Source of the DNA: Bacteroidota bacterium
GTDB taxonomy: Bacteria; Bacteroidota; Bacteroidia; NS11-12g; UBA955
DNA: 49,277 nt
Assembly (NCBI GenBank): GCA_025354385.1
Contig: JANXMZ010000013.1
Coordinates: 1-49,277, forward strand
Direction of reading: 5' to 3'
Position numbers and translations under genes: made by a program. This document shows positions 9,523 through 18,378 of this stretch, one piece after another. Each line of letters begins with the position of its first letter. Positions within the stretch are counted from its first letter, which is position 1. A model generated the notes under the pieces. It saw only the letters and a program-made list of their open reading frames with translations. It was not told where the DNA came from and made no database searches.

Positions 9523-10247
9523 ATAGACATTAAATTACAGACCCTTTCGCTGGCCTGCTCTTCCGCAATTTTTTTAGAATGGTTGCGCGTTACCATCATT
9601 TCTTCCTCATCAATGGTAATGGCCACTTCGTAAAGTTTCCTTTTGTTTAACATTTCTACGCTTTTCACAACAAACTCAATTTTCTTGCGCTCTTTCTGTC
9701 CCCACTTTACTAGCCTTGCTTTGTAACTCAATTCATCTTCTACCAATGCCTTGATATCGATGTGTAAACCCACCATTTTATTCAAAATAAAATGACGCGT
9801 AAAATTAAATCCTCTGTCTAAGTAAATGGCTCCCACCAAAGCTTCCAAAGCGTTCCCACAAATGGTTTCCATGAAAGTATGATTATAGGCTAAAACCTTA
9901 TCAAACTTAATAAGTGTTTGAAGTCCCATCTTTTTCCCAAGGAAATTCAACTTCTGTCTACTGACAACTTTGGAGCGCATTTCGGTTAAAAATCCTTCGT
10001 TGTTGTAGGGAAATAAATTGTACAATTTTTCGGCTATTATGAACCCCAAAACAGAATCGCCCAAAAACTCAAGCCTTTCATTGTTGTTCTTTTTATCGAC
10101 CTTGCGGTGATTGTGCTTGTAAGAATGATGTGTAAGTGCTATCTCATAGAGAGACAACTTGCGCGGGCAGAAACCCAATACATTGTATAACTTTTGGTAA
10201 AGTGCTTTGTTACTAGAAAATTTTAGACAATATATACGTCTTAGCAC
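9519..10247 (-). CDS. rnc: Ribonuclease III
   Basis: 242 residues. The RNase III signature NERLEFLGDSVLGFIIAEKL supplies the first acidic catalytic cluster, and ALEALVGAIYLDRGF supplies the second. A degenerate double-stranded-RNA-binding domain follows (about 165-240). The enzyme cleaves dsRNA in rRNA processing and mRNA decay. It is the third gene of acpP-fabF-rnc, a conserved order, 34 bp after fabF. Confidence 0.92.
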   Translation of the reverse strand: MLRRIYCLKFSSNKALYQKLYNVLGFCPRKLSLYEIALTHHSYKHNHRKVDKKNNNERLEFLGDSVLGFIIAEKLYNLFPYNNEGFLTEMRSKVVSRQKLNFLGKKMGLQTLIKFDKVLAYNHTFMETICGNALEALVGAIYLDRGFNFTRHFILNKMVGLHIDIKALVEDELSYKARLVKWGQKERKKIEFVVKSVEMLNKRKLYEVAITIDEEEMMVTRNHSKKIAEEQASERVCNLMSI

Positions 10248-10281
10248 GTTTTGTAAAGATTGTTAGAGGACCTATTAAAAA

Positions 10282-11535
10282 TTAACCGTTGTATCTTTTG
10301 AAAATAACAGAAGCATTATGTCCACCAAACCCAAATGTATTGCTAATGGCAATATTGATTTGTTTTTGCTGAGCTACATTGAATGTTAAATTCAATTTTG
10401 AATCTATATTTTCATCATCGGTAAAATGATTGATAGTTGGTGGCACTAAATTATGCTGCATAGCCATAATAGAAGCCACTGCCTCAATTGCACCTGCGCC
10501 ACCTAATAAGTGACCAGTCATTGATTTGGTAGAACTGATGTTCAAACCATAAGCTTTTTCTTTAAATACTGCTTGAATCGCTTTCAACTCTGCCACGTCT
10601 CCCAATGGGGTAGAGGTACCGTGAACATTGATGTAATCAACATCTTCAGGTTTAAGGTTGGCATCTTCTAAAGCCCAATTCAAAACATTGATAACCCCTA
10701 ATCCTTCTGGATGTGGCGCTGTCATGTGGTAAGCGTCGGCACTCATACCAGTACCAACAATTTCGCAATATATTTTAGCGCCTCTTGCTTTGGCGTGTTC
10801 CAACTCTTCAAGTACCAATGCTGCAGAACCTTCACCCAACACAAAACCATCTCTCTCTTTATCAAAAGGGCGAGAAGCTGTCTTAGGATCATCGTTTCTT
10901 TCGCTTAAGGCTTTCATGGTGACAAAGCCACCAACTGCAGGTTCGTTGACACATGCTTCGGACCCTCCAGTAATAATCATTGGACTTTTTCCCAATTGTA
11001 TCATTGTGTAAGCATCTATCAAAGCATTGTTACTAGATGCACAAGCTGAGACGGTGGTATAATTTGGACCACCAAAACCGTACTTAATGCTTACCAGACC
11101 ACCAGCAATATCAGAAATCATTTTGGTAATAAAGAATGGAGAAAAACGCGGTGTTCCATCTCCTCTTGCATAATCCGCACTCTCGTTAAAAAAGGATGTC
11201 AATCCTCCAATACCAGAGCCCCAGATAACACCAATTTTTGTTTTATTAATACTAGATAAATCAATGCCTGAATCTTTGATGGCCTCATCGGTTGTAACGG
11301 AGGCAAATTGAGCAAAGCGGTCCATTTTGCGGGCCTCTTTTCGCTCCATAAAGTTTTCAGGATTGAAGTTTTTTACCTCACAAGCAAATTTGGTTTTAAA
11401 CTTGGTGGTATCAAACTGCGTAATCATATCGGCACCACTCACTCCGTTAGCCAATCCTGTCCAATAATCTTGAACGTTATTGCCCAACGGTGTAAGCGCA
11501 CCCAATCCTGTAACTACTACACGTTTTAGTTGCAT
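10282..11535 (-). CDS. fabF: Beta-ketoacyl-ACP synthase II
   Basis: 417 residues, the usual length. The active-site cysteine is in TVSACASSNNA (about residue 165), and the two catalytic histidines are in NVHGTSTPLGD and SMTGHLLGGAGA. C-terminal NTFGFGGHNASVIFKR is also typical. It elongates acyl-ACP in type II fatty acid synthesis, using the carrier encoded 27 bp upstream. Confidence 0.97.
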   Translation of the reverse strand: MQLKRVVVTGLGALTPLGNNVQDYWTGLANGVSGADMITQFDTTKFKTKFACEVKNFNPENFMERKEARKMDRFAQFASVTTDEAIKDSGIDLSSINKTKIGVIWGSGIGGLTSFFNESADYARGDGTPRFSPFFITKMISDIAGGLVSIKYGFGGPNYTTVSACASSNNALIDAYTMIQLGKSPMIITGGSEACVNEPAVGGFVTMKALSERNDDPKTASRPFDKERDGFVLGEGSAALVLEELEHAKARGAKIYCEIVGTGMSADAYHMTAPHPEGLGVINVLNWALEDANLKPEDVDYINVHGTSTPLGDVAELKAIQAVFKEKAYGLNISSTKSMTGHLLGGAGAIEAVASIMAMQHNLVPPTINHFTDDENIDSKLNLTFNVAQQKQINIAISNTFGFGGHNASVIFKRYNG

Positions 11536-11562
11536 GTAAATGGTTGAAGGATATTAAATAAA

Positions 11563-11799
11563 TTACTTGGAATTGTTTTCGATGTAAGTAATCGCATCAC
11601 CTACAGTGCCGATTTTCTCTGCCTGTTCATCAGGAATTGCAATGTTAAATTCTTTTTCGAATTCCATGATCAATTCAACTGTATCTAATGAATCTGCACC
11701 TAAATCGTTGGTGAAACTTGCTTCAGGTGTTACTTCACTTTCTTCTACACCTAATTTGTCAACGATTATTGACTTTACTTTTGCTGCTACTTCTGACAT
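11563..11799 (-). CDS. acpP: Acyl carrier protein
   Basis: 78 residues, acidic, four-helix pattern. The 4'-phosphopantetheine attachment serine is Ser37 in [15 protein letters not shown]. It carries growing acyl chains in fatty acid synthesis. First gene of the acpP-fabF-rnc operon. The 183-bp gap upstream carries a plausible promoter (TTTG, then TAAAATAT about 19 nt on) and a small GC hairpin that may also end rsmG transcription. Confidence 0.97.
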   Translation of the reverse strand: MSEVAAKVKSIIVDKLGVEESEVTPEASFTNDLGADSLDTVELIMEFEKEFNIAIPDEQAEKIGTVGDAITYIENNSK

Positions 11800-11982
11800 G
11801 ATTTTTAAATTTTTGGTTGGTGCAAATAACCATTTTTTAACCTAAAATGCCAAATTTTTTTTAAGGTGTTTTTTTTCAGGCATTTACCGTCCATGTTTTA
11901 TATTTTACAAGGGCCGTAAAACCCTTCAAACACTGATTTCGAGGTGGATTTGAATTTTAATTACAAAAAGTTTTAAATTTCA

Positions 11983-12606
11983 CTATCTCACGAGAATCAA
12001 TTTCTTGGTTTCGAAAAAAGCATCTTCAAAAAGGCTAAAAAGGAAAAACTCTTTCACTTTTTTATTTCTATAGGCCTGTTTAAAAGTATGAATTTCTTCA
12101 TTTAAATCTCCGCCTTTTAAACACACTACTTCAGAATCAGGTTTCAAGTTTTTGGAAATCCATCCATAAAATTCAGTCAATTGAGTGACAGCTCTGCACA
12201 TTATAATGTCGTATTTGCCATTAATTTGCTCGGCCCTTGCTTGCTCAGCCTTTACATTGCTTAATCCAATGCCATTTGCTACCGCTTGCACTACTGTTAT
12301 TTTTTTCCCAATAGAATCTACCAAATGAAAATCTATTTGCGGAAACAATATGGCTAAAGGAATGCCAGGGAAACCACCACCAGTGCCAATATCCAAAACG
12401 CTATGAACATTTTTGAAATTAATTAAACGCGCAATCGACAATGCGTGCAATACATGGTGTACATATAACTCTTCAATATCCTTGCGAGATATAACATTGA
12501 TTTTGGCATTCCATTCCACATACAAAGGATATAGCTGATTAAACTGATCCTTTTGTATCTCTGTTAAATTTGGGAAGTATTTAAAAACAATGGATGCGTT
12601 TACCAT
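11983..12606 (-). CDS. rsmG: 16S rRNA (guanine-N7) methyltransferase RsmG
   Basis: 207 residues with the class I SAM-binding motif VLDIGTGGGFPGIPLAI (about 68-84) and the downstream CRAVTQL region typical of RsmG (GidB). It methylates G527 of 16S rRNA. Its ATG lies inside the end of the glycosyltransferase gene (7-bp overlap), so it is the last gene of the AAA-GT2-rsmG operon. Confidence 0.93.
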   Translation of the reverse strand: MVNASIVFKYFPNLTEIQKDQFNQLYPLYVEWNAKINVISRKDIEELYVHHVLHALSIARLINFKNVHSVLDIGTGGGFPGIPLAILFPQIDFHLVDSIGKKITVVQAVANGIGLSNVKAEQARAEQINGKYDIIMCRAVTQLTEFYGWISKNLKPDSEVVCLKGGDLNEEIHTFKQAYRNKKVKEFFLFSLFEDAFFETKKLILVR

Positions 12607-13736
12607 TTTTTCTGTTTGCCAAAAATTGTGACGATGCCAAAAATTATATTATAAAACACAAAAAGAAAATCGAAAAGTGGCAACCATAAAGCATAATTGG
12701 CCCTTTTTAATTTCTTAAATATCTTAAACATTAGTGGAATTCTAATCATCCACGAGATGCTTAGTATTATTAAGCACCAATAACGGGAAGGTTCATATAT
12801 TATACATGCTATTAAAAACAACCAAAAAAAAGCATGTGTAAAAGCAAAGAAGGACAATTGCATGCGATGCTTTTGCTTATAGTATTTACCTACATAATTG
12901 TGACGCACTTTTTGTGAAAACCAGTCGCCAAAACTTGTTTTTGCTTTGGTATTAACAAATGCTTTAGGATTAATACAAACTGCAGTATTAATTGTATTGG
13001 CTGCATCTTGAACAAACAGATCATCATCACCAGAGGCAATGTGGTGATGGTTTGCAAAACCTTTAACACTGAAGAACAAAGATTTTTTATAACTCATATT
13101 TCTACCCACTCCCATGTAAGGATTGTTATTAATGGCATAACCAAAATAAGAACTTGCGGTTAATAAGTTTTCCATTTGTGCCATTAAATTCACCATAGAA
13201 TTTCTTTTAGCGAATGGCGAATAACCCAATACTATTTGTGTTTGTGGATTTAAATGATAAGGCATTACCATTTCACTTATCCAATGTTCGGAATTGGGAA
13301 TACAATCAGCATCTGTAAACAAAAGCAATTCATTTTTTGCTGCTTTGATACCAAGTGTTAACGCCAATTTTTTTCCCTTGGTATTCTTCTTCATTTCATC
13401 TGTTATGAATACAGCTTTGATACGTGGCTCTTGTGCTTGAAGTTCTTCAAAATAGGAGGTCGTTTTATCCCAACTGGCATCGTCTATTAAAATAATCTCG
13501 AAGTTGGGATACTGTTGATGCAACAACACCGGCAATAATTGTTGAAGATTTTCATATTCGCTTTGGGCACAAACAACCACACTAACAGGCTGCCAAGTAC
13601 CAGCATATTCCTCTTTAGTTGATTTATTGAGTAATTTACCGAAAACCCAAAAGTGATAAAACAATTGTATAATGGAGAAAATTGCAAGACCAGATAACAG
13701 GACAATGGCAATTATAGATAGATCGATGGGGAGCAT
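12600..13736 (-). CDS. Family 2 glycosyltransferase, membrane-bound
   Basis: 378 residues. An N-terminal membrane segment (about 7-29) leads into a GT-A domain with VSVVVCAQSEYENL, an acidic ILIDDASWD, and the metal-binding FTDADCIP (about 140). Two or three membrane segments follow (about 295-372). This is the layout of processive GT2 enzymes acting at the inner membrane on polysaccharide or lipid acceptors. Its ATG overlaps the AAA ATPase stop as TAATG. Confidence 0.85.
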   Translation of the reverse strand: MLPIDLSIIAIVLLSGLAIFSIIQLFYHFWVFGKLLNKSTKEEYAGTWQPVSVVVCAQSEYENLQQLLPVLLHQQYPNFEIILIDDASWDKTTSYFEELQAQEPRIKAVFITDEMKKNTKGKKLALTLGIKAAKNELLLFTDADCIPNSEHWISEMVMPYHLNPQTQIVLGYSPFAKRNSMVNLMAQMENLLTASSYFGYAINNNPYMGVGRNMSYKKSLFFSVKGFANHHHIASGDDDLFVQDAANTINTAVCINPKAFVNTKAKTSFGDWFSQKVRHNYVGKYYKQKHRMQLSFFAFTHAFFWLFLIACIIYEPSRYWCLIILSISWMIRIPLMFKIFKKLKRANYALWLPLFDFLFVFYNIIFGIVTIFGKQKKW

Positions 13737-16387
13737 TAATTTATTTTAAATCCTATGCCAGTTCTTTGAGTAGGAATATTATCTGCTTTGAATTCTGATA
13801 CATCTGCTAGGGTTAATGTGCCAACAATTTTAGGCGTGCGTTTAGTTTTCGGCAATTCACTTAAACGCAAGTGTTGGTTCTTAACAGCCTCTTCCACTAC
13901 TTTTCTAACCGCTCTTCCGTTTCCAAAAAACTTATCGCGCTTGTCATACATATAAGTAATGTAGGCCTTTAAATGTTCGCTGGTTTCGGTATCAGGTGTG
14001 ATATTGTGATCTGTCAATTGTTGCAATGCAATGTCGAACAAATCATCTGGTTTGAAATCTTCAAAATTAAAGGTTCTGTCAAAACGAGATTTTAACCCAG
14101 GGTTTGCTTCTAAAAAGCGTTCCATATTTTGGGTATAACCAGCAGCAATTACAATAAATTTACCACGCTGATCTTCCATCCTTTTTAGCAAAGCTTCTAC
14201 GGCCTCTCTTCCATAATCATTTCCTCCCCCTTCTGTCAAAGCATAGGCTTCATCAATAAACAATACACCACCCATGGCTTTCTCAATAATCTCTGCAGTT
14301 TTAATAGCAGTCTGTCCAATGTAACCACCCACCATAGATTGTCTGTCGCACTCCACCAAATGACCGCGCTCTAAAATACCCAAGGCTTTATAAATTTGAG
14401 CCAAAATACGCGCCACGGTGGTTTTACCGGTACCCGGATTGCCCAAGAACACAGAGTGCAGCGAGAAAATTTCTCTCGGATTTTTACCTGACTCTTTGTA
14501 AAAACGCACCAATTTTATTAACTCATCAATATCGTGTTTAACGGATTGTAGGCCAGTTAATTTTTTCAATTTAGCGGTGGACTCTTTCAATAAATCTTCA
14601 TCAATCGGAATATCTGCTAATTTACCCTTGTGTTCAAGATAAGTTCTTTCTATATCTTCTTTCTCAATACTACTTAAACTTTCAATGGTTAATTTTTTAG
14701 GGTCTTTGGTTTTCATTACGCGCAAACCGAGGTTCATTTTAAATTCATCTATCAATGAATTGACCATTCGGGCATTGCCAAAAAATTTATCTCTGTCTCG
14801 GTAAGCCTGAACCAAATGTTTATACATTTCGTCTGAAGCATCTTTGCTTAAATTAACACCTCTCTTATTGGCTGCGAATACTGCTATTTGTGCTAGTTCC
14901 TGCGGCACATAATCAGGAAAATCATAGGTCATTGTAAACCTTGATTTAAGACCTGGATTCGATTCCATAAATGTATCCATCTCCGCAGGGTAACCTGCTA
15001 CAATAATTGCAATATCATTGGCATCGCTCAATTCCTTTAATAATATTTCAATAGCCTCTTTACCAAAATCTTTGCTATCATCGTCCTTGCGAGCCAATGA
15101 ATAAGCTTCGTCTATAAACAAAATACCATCTTTGGCTTTCTTAATAGCCTCTTTTGTTTTAGGCGCTGTCTGACCGATAAATTCGGCTACCAAATCACCT
15201 CTATCTACCTCGTGTACATGGCCTTTTTTCAACAAGCCTAATTCTTTGTATATACGGCCCAACATTCTAGCAACAGTGGTTTTACCCGTACCTGGATTGC
15301 CTTTGAACACTGCGTGTAAATTGATATGCTCGTCATCGGCCAAGCCCTTTTCTTTTCTAAGCGCTAAAAATTTAAGGTAACTGGTGTATTCTTTAACTTT
15401 GTCTTTTATAGAATCCAAACCAACCATACTGTCCAAATCCTTCATTACATTTTCGTAAGAATCATTTACAGGTATGGCTGCTACTTCTGATTTTTCGCTT
15501 GATTCTCCATCCATGTCATCATCCAACAAGTCGAAATCTGCATCGAAATAGAAACCAGTTTGAACCAAAGGGATGAAATCTTCTTCAACTGCATCAATAT
15601 AATCATCGCTTACCTCAAATGGCACACTGGCAACCAATTCATCCATAAATACGACTTCTATGTAATATCTACCGCGACCCCATGTACCAAGCATATCGCT
15701 ACCCCAACCCACAGTGGTATTAAAATAATCCTCATCAGGTTTTACAAAAAATAATTTAGAAGCCGATCCTTTTAAATGGCCTGATGATGTTTTATAATTG
15801 AATGTAAGTTCACAAGCCCAATCGGTACTTTTGCGCACCAGATTTTTGGCATTAATTTCTATCCAAATATAACGGGTGCTTAATGCATTAAAACCGACAT
15901 AATATTTGCGTTCGCCTTGAACCATATTGGCATCTGGACCTTCGTATAATTTAACGGCCTCAACTTTAAAATAAGGATTAATACCATTGCGCACAAGCCC
16001 TTGGCGTTCGATGTAAAAACTTTTTGAACCTACCAGTTCGTCTTCTAAGAAAGCCTCCCAACGATAGGCTCCAGACTTCCAATAAGTGCTTGGTGTTTTA
16101 ACACCCCATCCTTCACGGACAAAAACGATGTTATCGCGCTTATCTACCGGGCGATCACAATTAAGTTCACAAATTTCTTCGTCTTGTTCGTTCAAACATT
16201 TTAGTTTGAGCTTAAGGTCCCAGTTTTCCTCATCATATTTCTTATTGAAAAAAGAAAACTCACAATACACATAAGAGGCTTCCTGTTCATCAAAAACGGA
16301 GCGGTATTTTTTTGCATTATTGGCCAGCCATTCTGTACTGCCATAAGTCTTGATGTCTCTAAATTTTAAACAATCCTTGTAGTTCAT
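13736..16387 (-). CDS. Double AAA+ ATPase (CbxX/CfqX/SpoVK-like) with N-terminal beta-rich domain
   Basis: 883 residues in three parts. Residues 1 to about 290 form a beta-rich region of unknown function (GWGVKTPSTYWKSGAYRW, GWGSDMLGTWGRGRYYIE). Two AAA+ modules follow, each of about 280 residues: the first with Walker A GNPGTGKTTVARMLG and Walker B GILFIDEAYSLARKDD, the second with Walker A GNPGTGKTTVARILA and Walker B GVLFIDEAYALTEGG. Both are of the CbxX/CfqX type, the group containing Rubisco activase CbbX and SpoVK. Both ATPase sites look intact. It heads the operon with a glycosyltransferase and rsmG. A remodelling chaperone role is inferred; the target is unknown. Confidence 0.85.
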   Translation of the reverse strand: MNYKDCLKFRDIKTYGSTEWLANNAKKYRSVFDEQEASYVYCEFSFFNKKYDEENWDLKLKLKCLNEQDEEICELNCDRPVDKRDNIVFVREGWGVKTPSTYWKSGAYRWEAFLEDELVGSKSFYIERQGLVRNGINPYFKVEAVKLYEGPDANMVQGERKYYVGFNALSTRYIWIEINAKNLVRKSTDWACELTFNYKTSSGHLKGSASKLFFVKPDEDYFNTTVGWGSDMLGTWGRGRYYIEVVFMDELVASVPFEVSDDYIDAVEEDFIPLVQTGFYFDADFDLLDDDMDGESSEKSEVAAIPVNDSYENVMKDLDSMVGLDSIKDKVKEYTSYLKFLALRKEKGLADDEHINLHAVFKGNPGTGKTTVARMLGRIYKELGLLKKGHVHEVDRGDLVAEFIGQTAPKTKEAIKKAKDGILFIDEAYSLARKDDDSKDFGKEAIEILLKELSDANDIAIIVAGYPAEMDTFMESNPGLKSRFTMTYDFPDYVPQELAQIAVFAANKRGVNLSKDASDEMYKHLVQAYRDRDKFFGNARMVNSLIDEFKMNLGLRVMKTKDPKKLTIESLSSIEKEDIERTYLEHKGKLADIPIDEDLLKESTAKLKKLTGLQSVKHDIDELIKLVRFYKESGKNPREIFSLHSVFLGNPGTGKTTVARILAQIYKALGILERGHLVECDRQSMVGGYIGQTAIKTAEIIEKAMGGVLFIDEAYALTEGGGNDYGREAVEALLKRMEDQRGKFIVIAAGYTQNMERFLEANPGLKSRFDRTFNFEDFKPDDLFDIALQQLTDHNITPDTETSEHLKAYITYMYDKRDKFFGNGRAVRKVVEEAVKNQHLRLSELPKTKRTPKIVGTLTLADVSEFKADNIPTQRTGIGFKIN

Positions 16388-16585
16388 TTATAAATACGGT
16401 GGAAATTGGCTTCAATATTACAAAGAAAAAAGAAATAATACACATAGTAGCATGCAATTTAATCGACACAAATTACACTTGTAGGGACGAGTAATAATAG
16501 CAACATAAATTTGTTATTAAGTGTTCATTTGCTATTCTTTATCAAACATTCCGAATCAGCAAAAAGTAATTATTTGAAATTTACT

Positions 16586-16615
16586 TTTGTTTTTTTGAAT
16601 AAAATCTTACTTTTG
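16586..16615 (+). promoter_or_regulatory. Promoter of tRNA-Ser
   Basis: TTTG at 16586-16589 and TACTTTTG at 16608-16615, spaced by 18 nt, match the Bacteroidota -33/-7 consensus. The mature tRNA starts 15 nt later. Confidence 0.7.
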
Positions 16616-16630
16616 CAATCCCCAAAAAAT

Positions 16631-16720
<90 letters not shown>

Positions 16721-16779
16721 GCGTTCTTAATACATGTTGCACAGCAACCATGCAAGACTATGAGTAAAATCAAAAAGGC

Positions 16780-16810
16780 TTTGTAAAAGTAAATTAAATG
16801 CTTACTTTTG
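16780..16810 (+). promoter_or_regulatory. Promoter of tRNA-Pro
   Basis: TTTG at 16780-16783 and TACTTTTG at 16803-16810, spaced by 19 nt, an exact fit to the Bacteroidota consensus. The -7 box is identical to that of tRNA-Ser. Confidence 0.7.
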
Positions 16811-16835
16811 CAGCCCAGTTCTTAAAAAACACCTT

Positions 16836-16909
16836 CGGGGTGTAGCGTAGCCCGGTATCGCGTCTGCTTTGGGAGCAGAAGGTCGTAGGTTCAAATCCTG
16901 CCACCCCGA
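16836..16909 (+). tRNA. tRNA-Pro (anticodon TGG)
   Basis: CGGGGTG/CACCCCG acceptor stem and anticodon arm TCTGC-TTTGGGA-GCAGA with anticodon TGG. The T-loop reads GTTCAAATC. CCA is not encoded. The 5' flank can pair with the acceptor strand (ACACC...GGTGT around 16830-16843), which may matter for processing. Confidence 0.95.
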
Positions 16910-16916
16910 CAAAAAG

Positions 16917-16945
16917 AAATCCGCTGATGCGGATTTTTTAATTTA
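16917..16945 (+). terminator. Intrinsic terminator after tRNA-Pro
   Basis: Perfect stem AAATCCGC/GCGGATTT with a TGAT loop, followed by a T-rich tract. It lies between tRNA-Pro and tRNA-Arg, so the two are likely separate transcripts, or tRNA-Arg depends on read-through. Confidence 0.75.
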
Positions 16946-16954
16946 CACGAAGAT

Positions 16955-17028
16955 GGTCCTATAGCTCAGCTGGATAGAGCAACAGATTTCTAATCTGTAG
17001 GTCACAGGTTCGAATCCTGTTGGGATCA
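16955..17028 (+). tRNA. tRNA-Arg (anticodon TCT), probable prophage attachment site
   Basis: Anticodon arm ACAGA-TTTCTAA-TCTGT with anticodon TCT; T-loop GTTCGAATC; acceptor stem GGTCCTA/TGGGATC with two wobble pairs; CCA not encoded. The integrase gene starts 54 bp past its 3' end, reading away from it, the usual arrangement for integration into a tRNA 3' end. The second copy expected at attR is not found in the window. Confidence 0.93.
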
Positions 17029-17082
17029 CAAAAACCCATTATTGTCAAGGTTATGCCTGTAAACTATTAATGTTTTCAGGCC

Positions 17083-18378
17083 ATGATAAAAAAACTAAAT
17101 TGGGGAGTTGCTTCACTAGTTGCTCCACCCTTTCTAAAAAATCAACTAAAACTCCACCCAAAAACTACAGTGAAAGGGTGTAGTTTTAAAATTATTTGTA
17201 AAAAAGAAAAACTCAACAAAAAGGGATTGGCTCCGCTCGCCCTACAGTATTTTATTAGTCGTAAAAAATACGAAATGGGCCTTGGACTATCAATTCCTTC
17301 CAACGCTTGGAATGATAAACTCCAACAAATGGATGAAACCATTGATTCTACATTTACAAACTATAACCTTTTAATAGAGCAATTTCGCTCCGATTTTAAT
17401 AAAACACTTATAGATCTGGCTCTCGAGCAGGTTCCTGTAACTAAAGAGCAAATAACAAATCGACTTGATAATAAAAGTTCGCGACTTGATTTTATTAAAT
17501 ATTATCACGACAAGCATGAAGATAGGTATAATCGAAATCAAATCGACCATGGTACTTATGGACATCATAAAACAATTTACGAAAAATGCAAGCTTTTCAG
17601 ATCAGAGTGGCTATTTTCTGATATCAATATTCAGTTCATGGAAAAATTTAACAACTGGCATTTAAAATATTTAAAAAGCAATGTAAAAGATAATGGCAAG
17701 CCTTTAGTTAATGGAGGACATAATACGGCACAAAAAACACTCAGTACAATTAGGGCATATTTAAACTTGGCCCGGCAGGATGGAATAAGATTTGAGATGC
17801 CAAAATTTAAAATTCAGTACCTAGATACGAATAGAGATTTTTGTACCCAAAATGAATTACATTTACTTATCGATGCCTATAATACAGATATGTTTATATA
17901 TGATAGATTGAAAGTAGGAGCGCTTGAAAAATTTCTGTTTAGCTGTGCTACTGGGCTTCGAATTTCTGATATTCATAAAGTTCGAAAATCTGATATCAAA
18001 GATGGTTTTTTATGCTTTATTCCTCATAAGGGGCGCAAGCGTCAGAAAAATATCAACATACCGATAATTGGATTTATTGAAAAAATAATTGAAGGTAAAA
18101 AAAATAAAATTTTTGAAAGCTTCAGCGAGCAACCGGTGAATAGAAAATTGAAAGATATTGCAGATGAATTGGGCATTTACAAAAATCTTTCAATGAATGT
18201 TGGTCGACACACATTTGCTACATTATTTCTGCAAAATGGAGGCGATTTAAAATCCCTTCAAGATTTGCTTGGACATACTAGTTTAAAAACCACTACCAAC
18301 TATTTGCATAAGGATATTAGCAACCTTAAAAAACAAATGGAAAAAGCCATGGGTCCATTGTTTAATAAAAAATCTTAA
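17083..18378 (+). CDS. Phage tyrosine integrase
   Basis: 431 residues: N-terminal arm-binding region, SAM-like core-binding domain (about 125-235, NQIDHGTYGHHKTIYEKCK), then the catalytic domain with the first Arg in FSCATGLRISDIH, RxxR-like box GRHTFATLF, LLGHTSLKTT and the nucleophile Tyr in TNYLHKD. The residue three before the box II Arg is Asn (MNVGR) where most relatives have His, an oddity. Family members often start near SFKIICKK (about residue 34), so the true start could lie downstream of 17083. The stop overlaps the tape measure stop on the other strand by 4 bp. Confidence 0.92.
   Translation: MIKKLNWGVASLVAPPFLKNQLKLHPKTTVKGCSFKIICKKEKLNKKGLAPLALQYFISRKKYEMGLGLSIPSNAWNDKLQQMDETIDSTFTNYNLLIEQFRSDFNKTLIDLALEQVPVTKEQITNRLDNKSSRLDFIKYYHDKHEDRYNRNQIDHGTYGHHKTIYEKCKLFRSEWLFSDINIQFMEKFNNWHLKYLKSNVKDNGKPLVNGGHNTAQKTLSTIRAYLNLARQDGIRFEMPKFKIQYLDTNRDFCTQNELHLLIDAYNTDMFIYDRLKVGALEKFLFSCATGLRISDIHKVRKSDIKDGFLCFIPHKGRKRQKNINIPIIGFIEKIIEGKKNKIFESFSEQPVNRKLKDIADELGIYKNLSMNVGRHTFATLFLQNGGDLKSLQDLLGHTSLKTTTNYLHKDISNLKKQMEKAMGPLFNKKS
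17161..17187. repeat. Inverted repeat in the 5' end of the integrase gene
   Basis: Perfect 9-bp arms AAAACTACA/TGTAGTTTT with a 9-nt spacer. CTCCACCC occurs twice just to the left (near 17125 and 17153). If the integrase starts further in, this would be an arm-type binding site or autoregulatory site near attL. Speculative. Confidence 0.3.
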
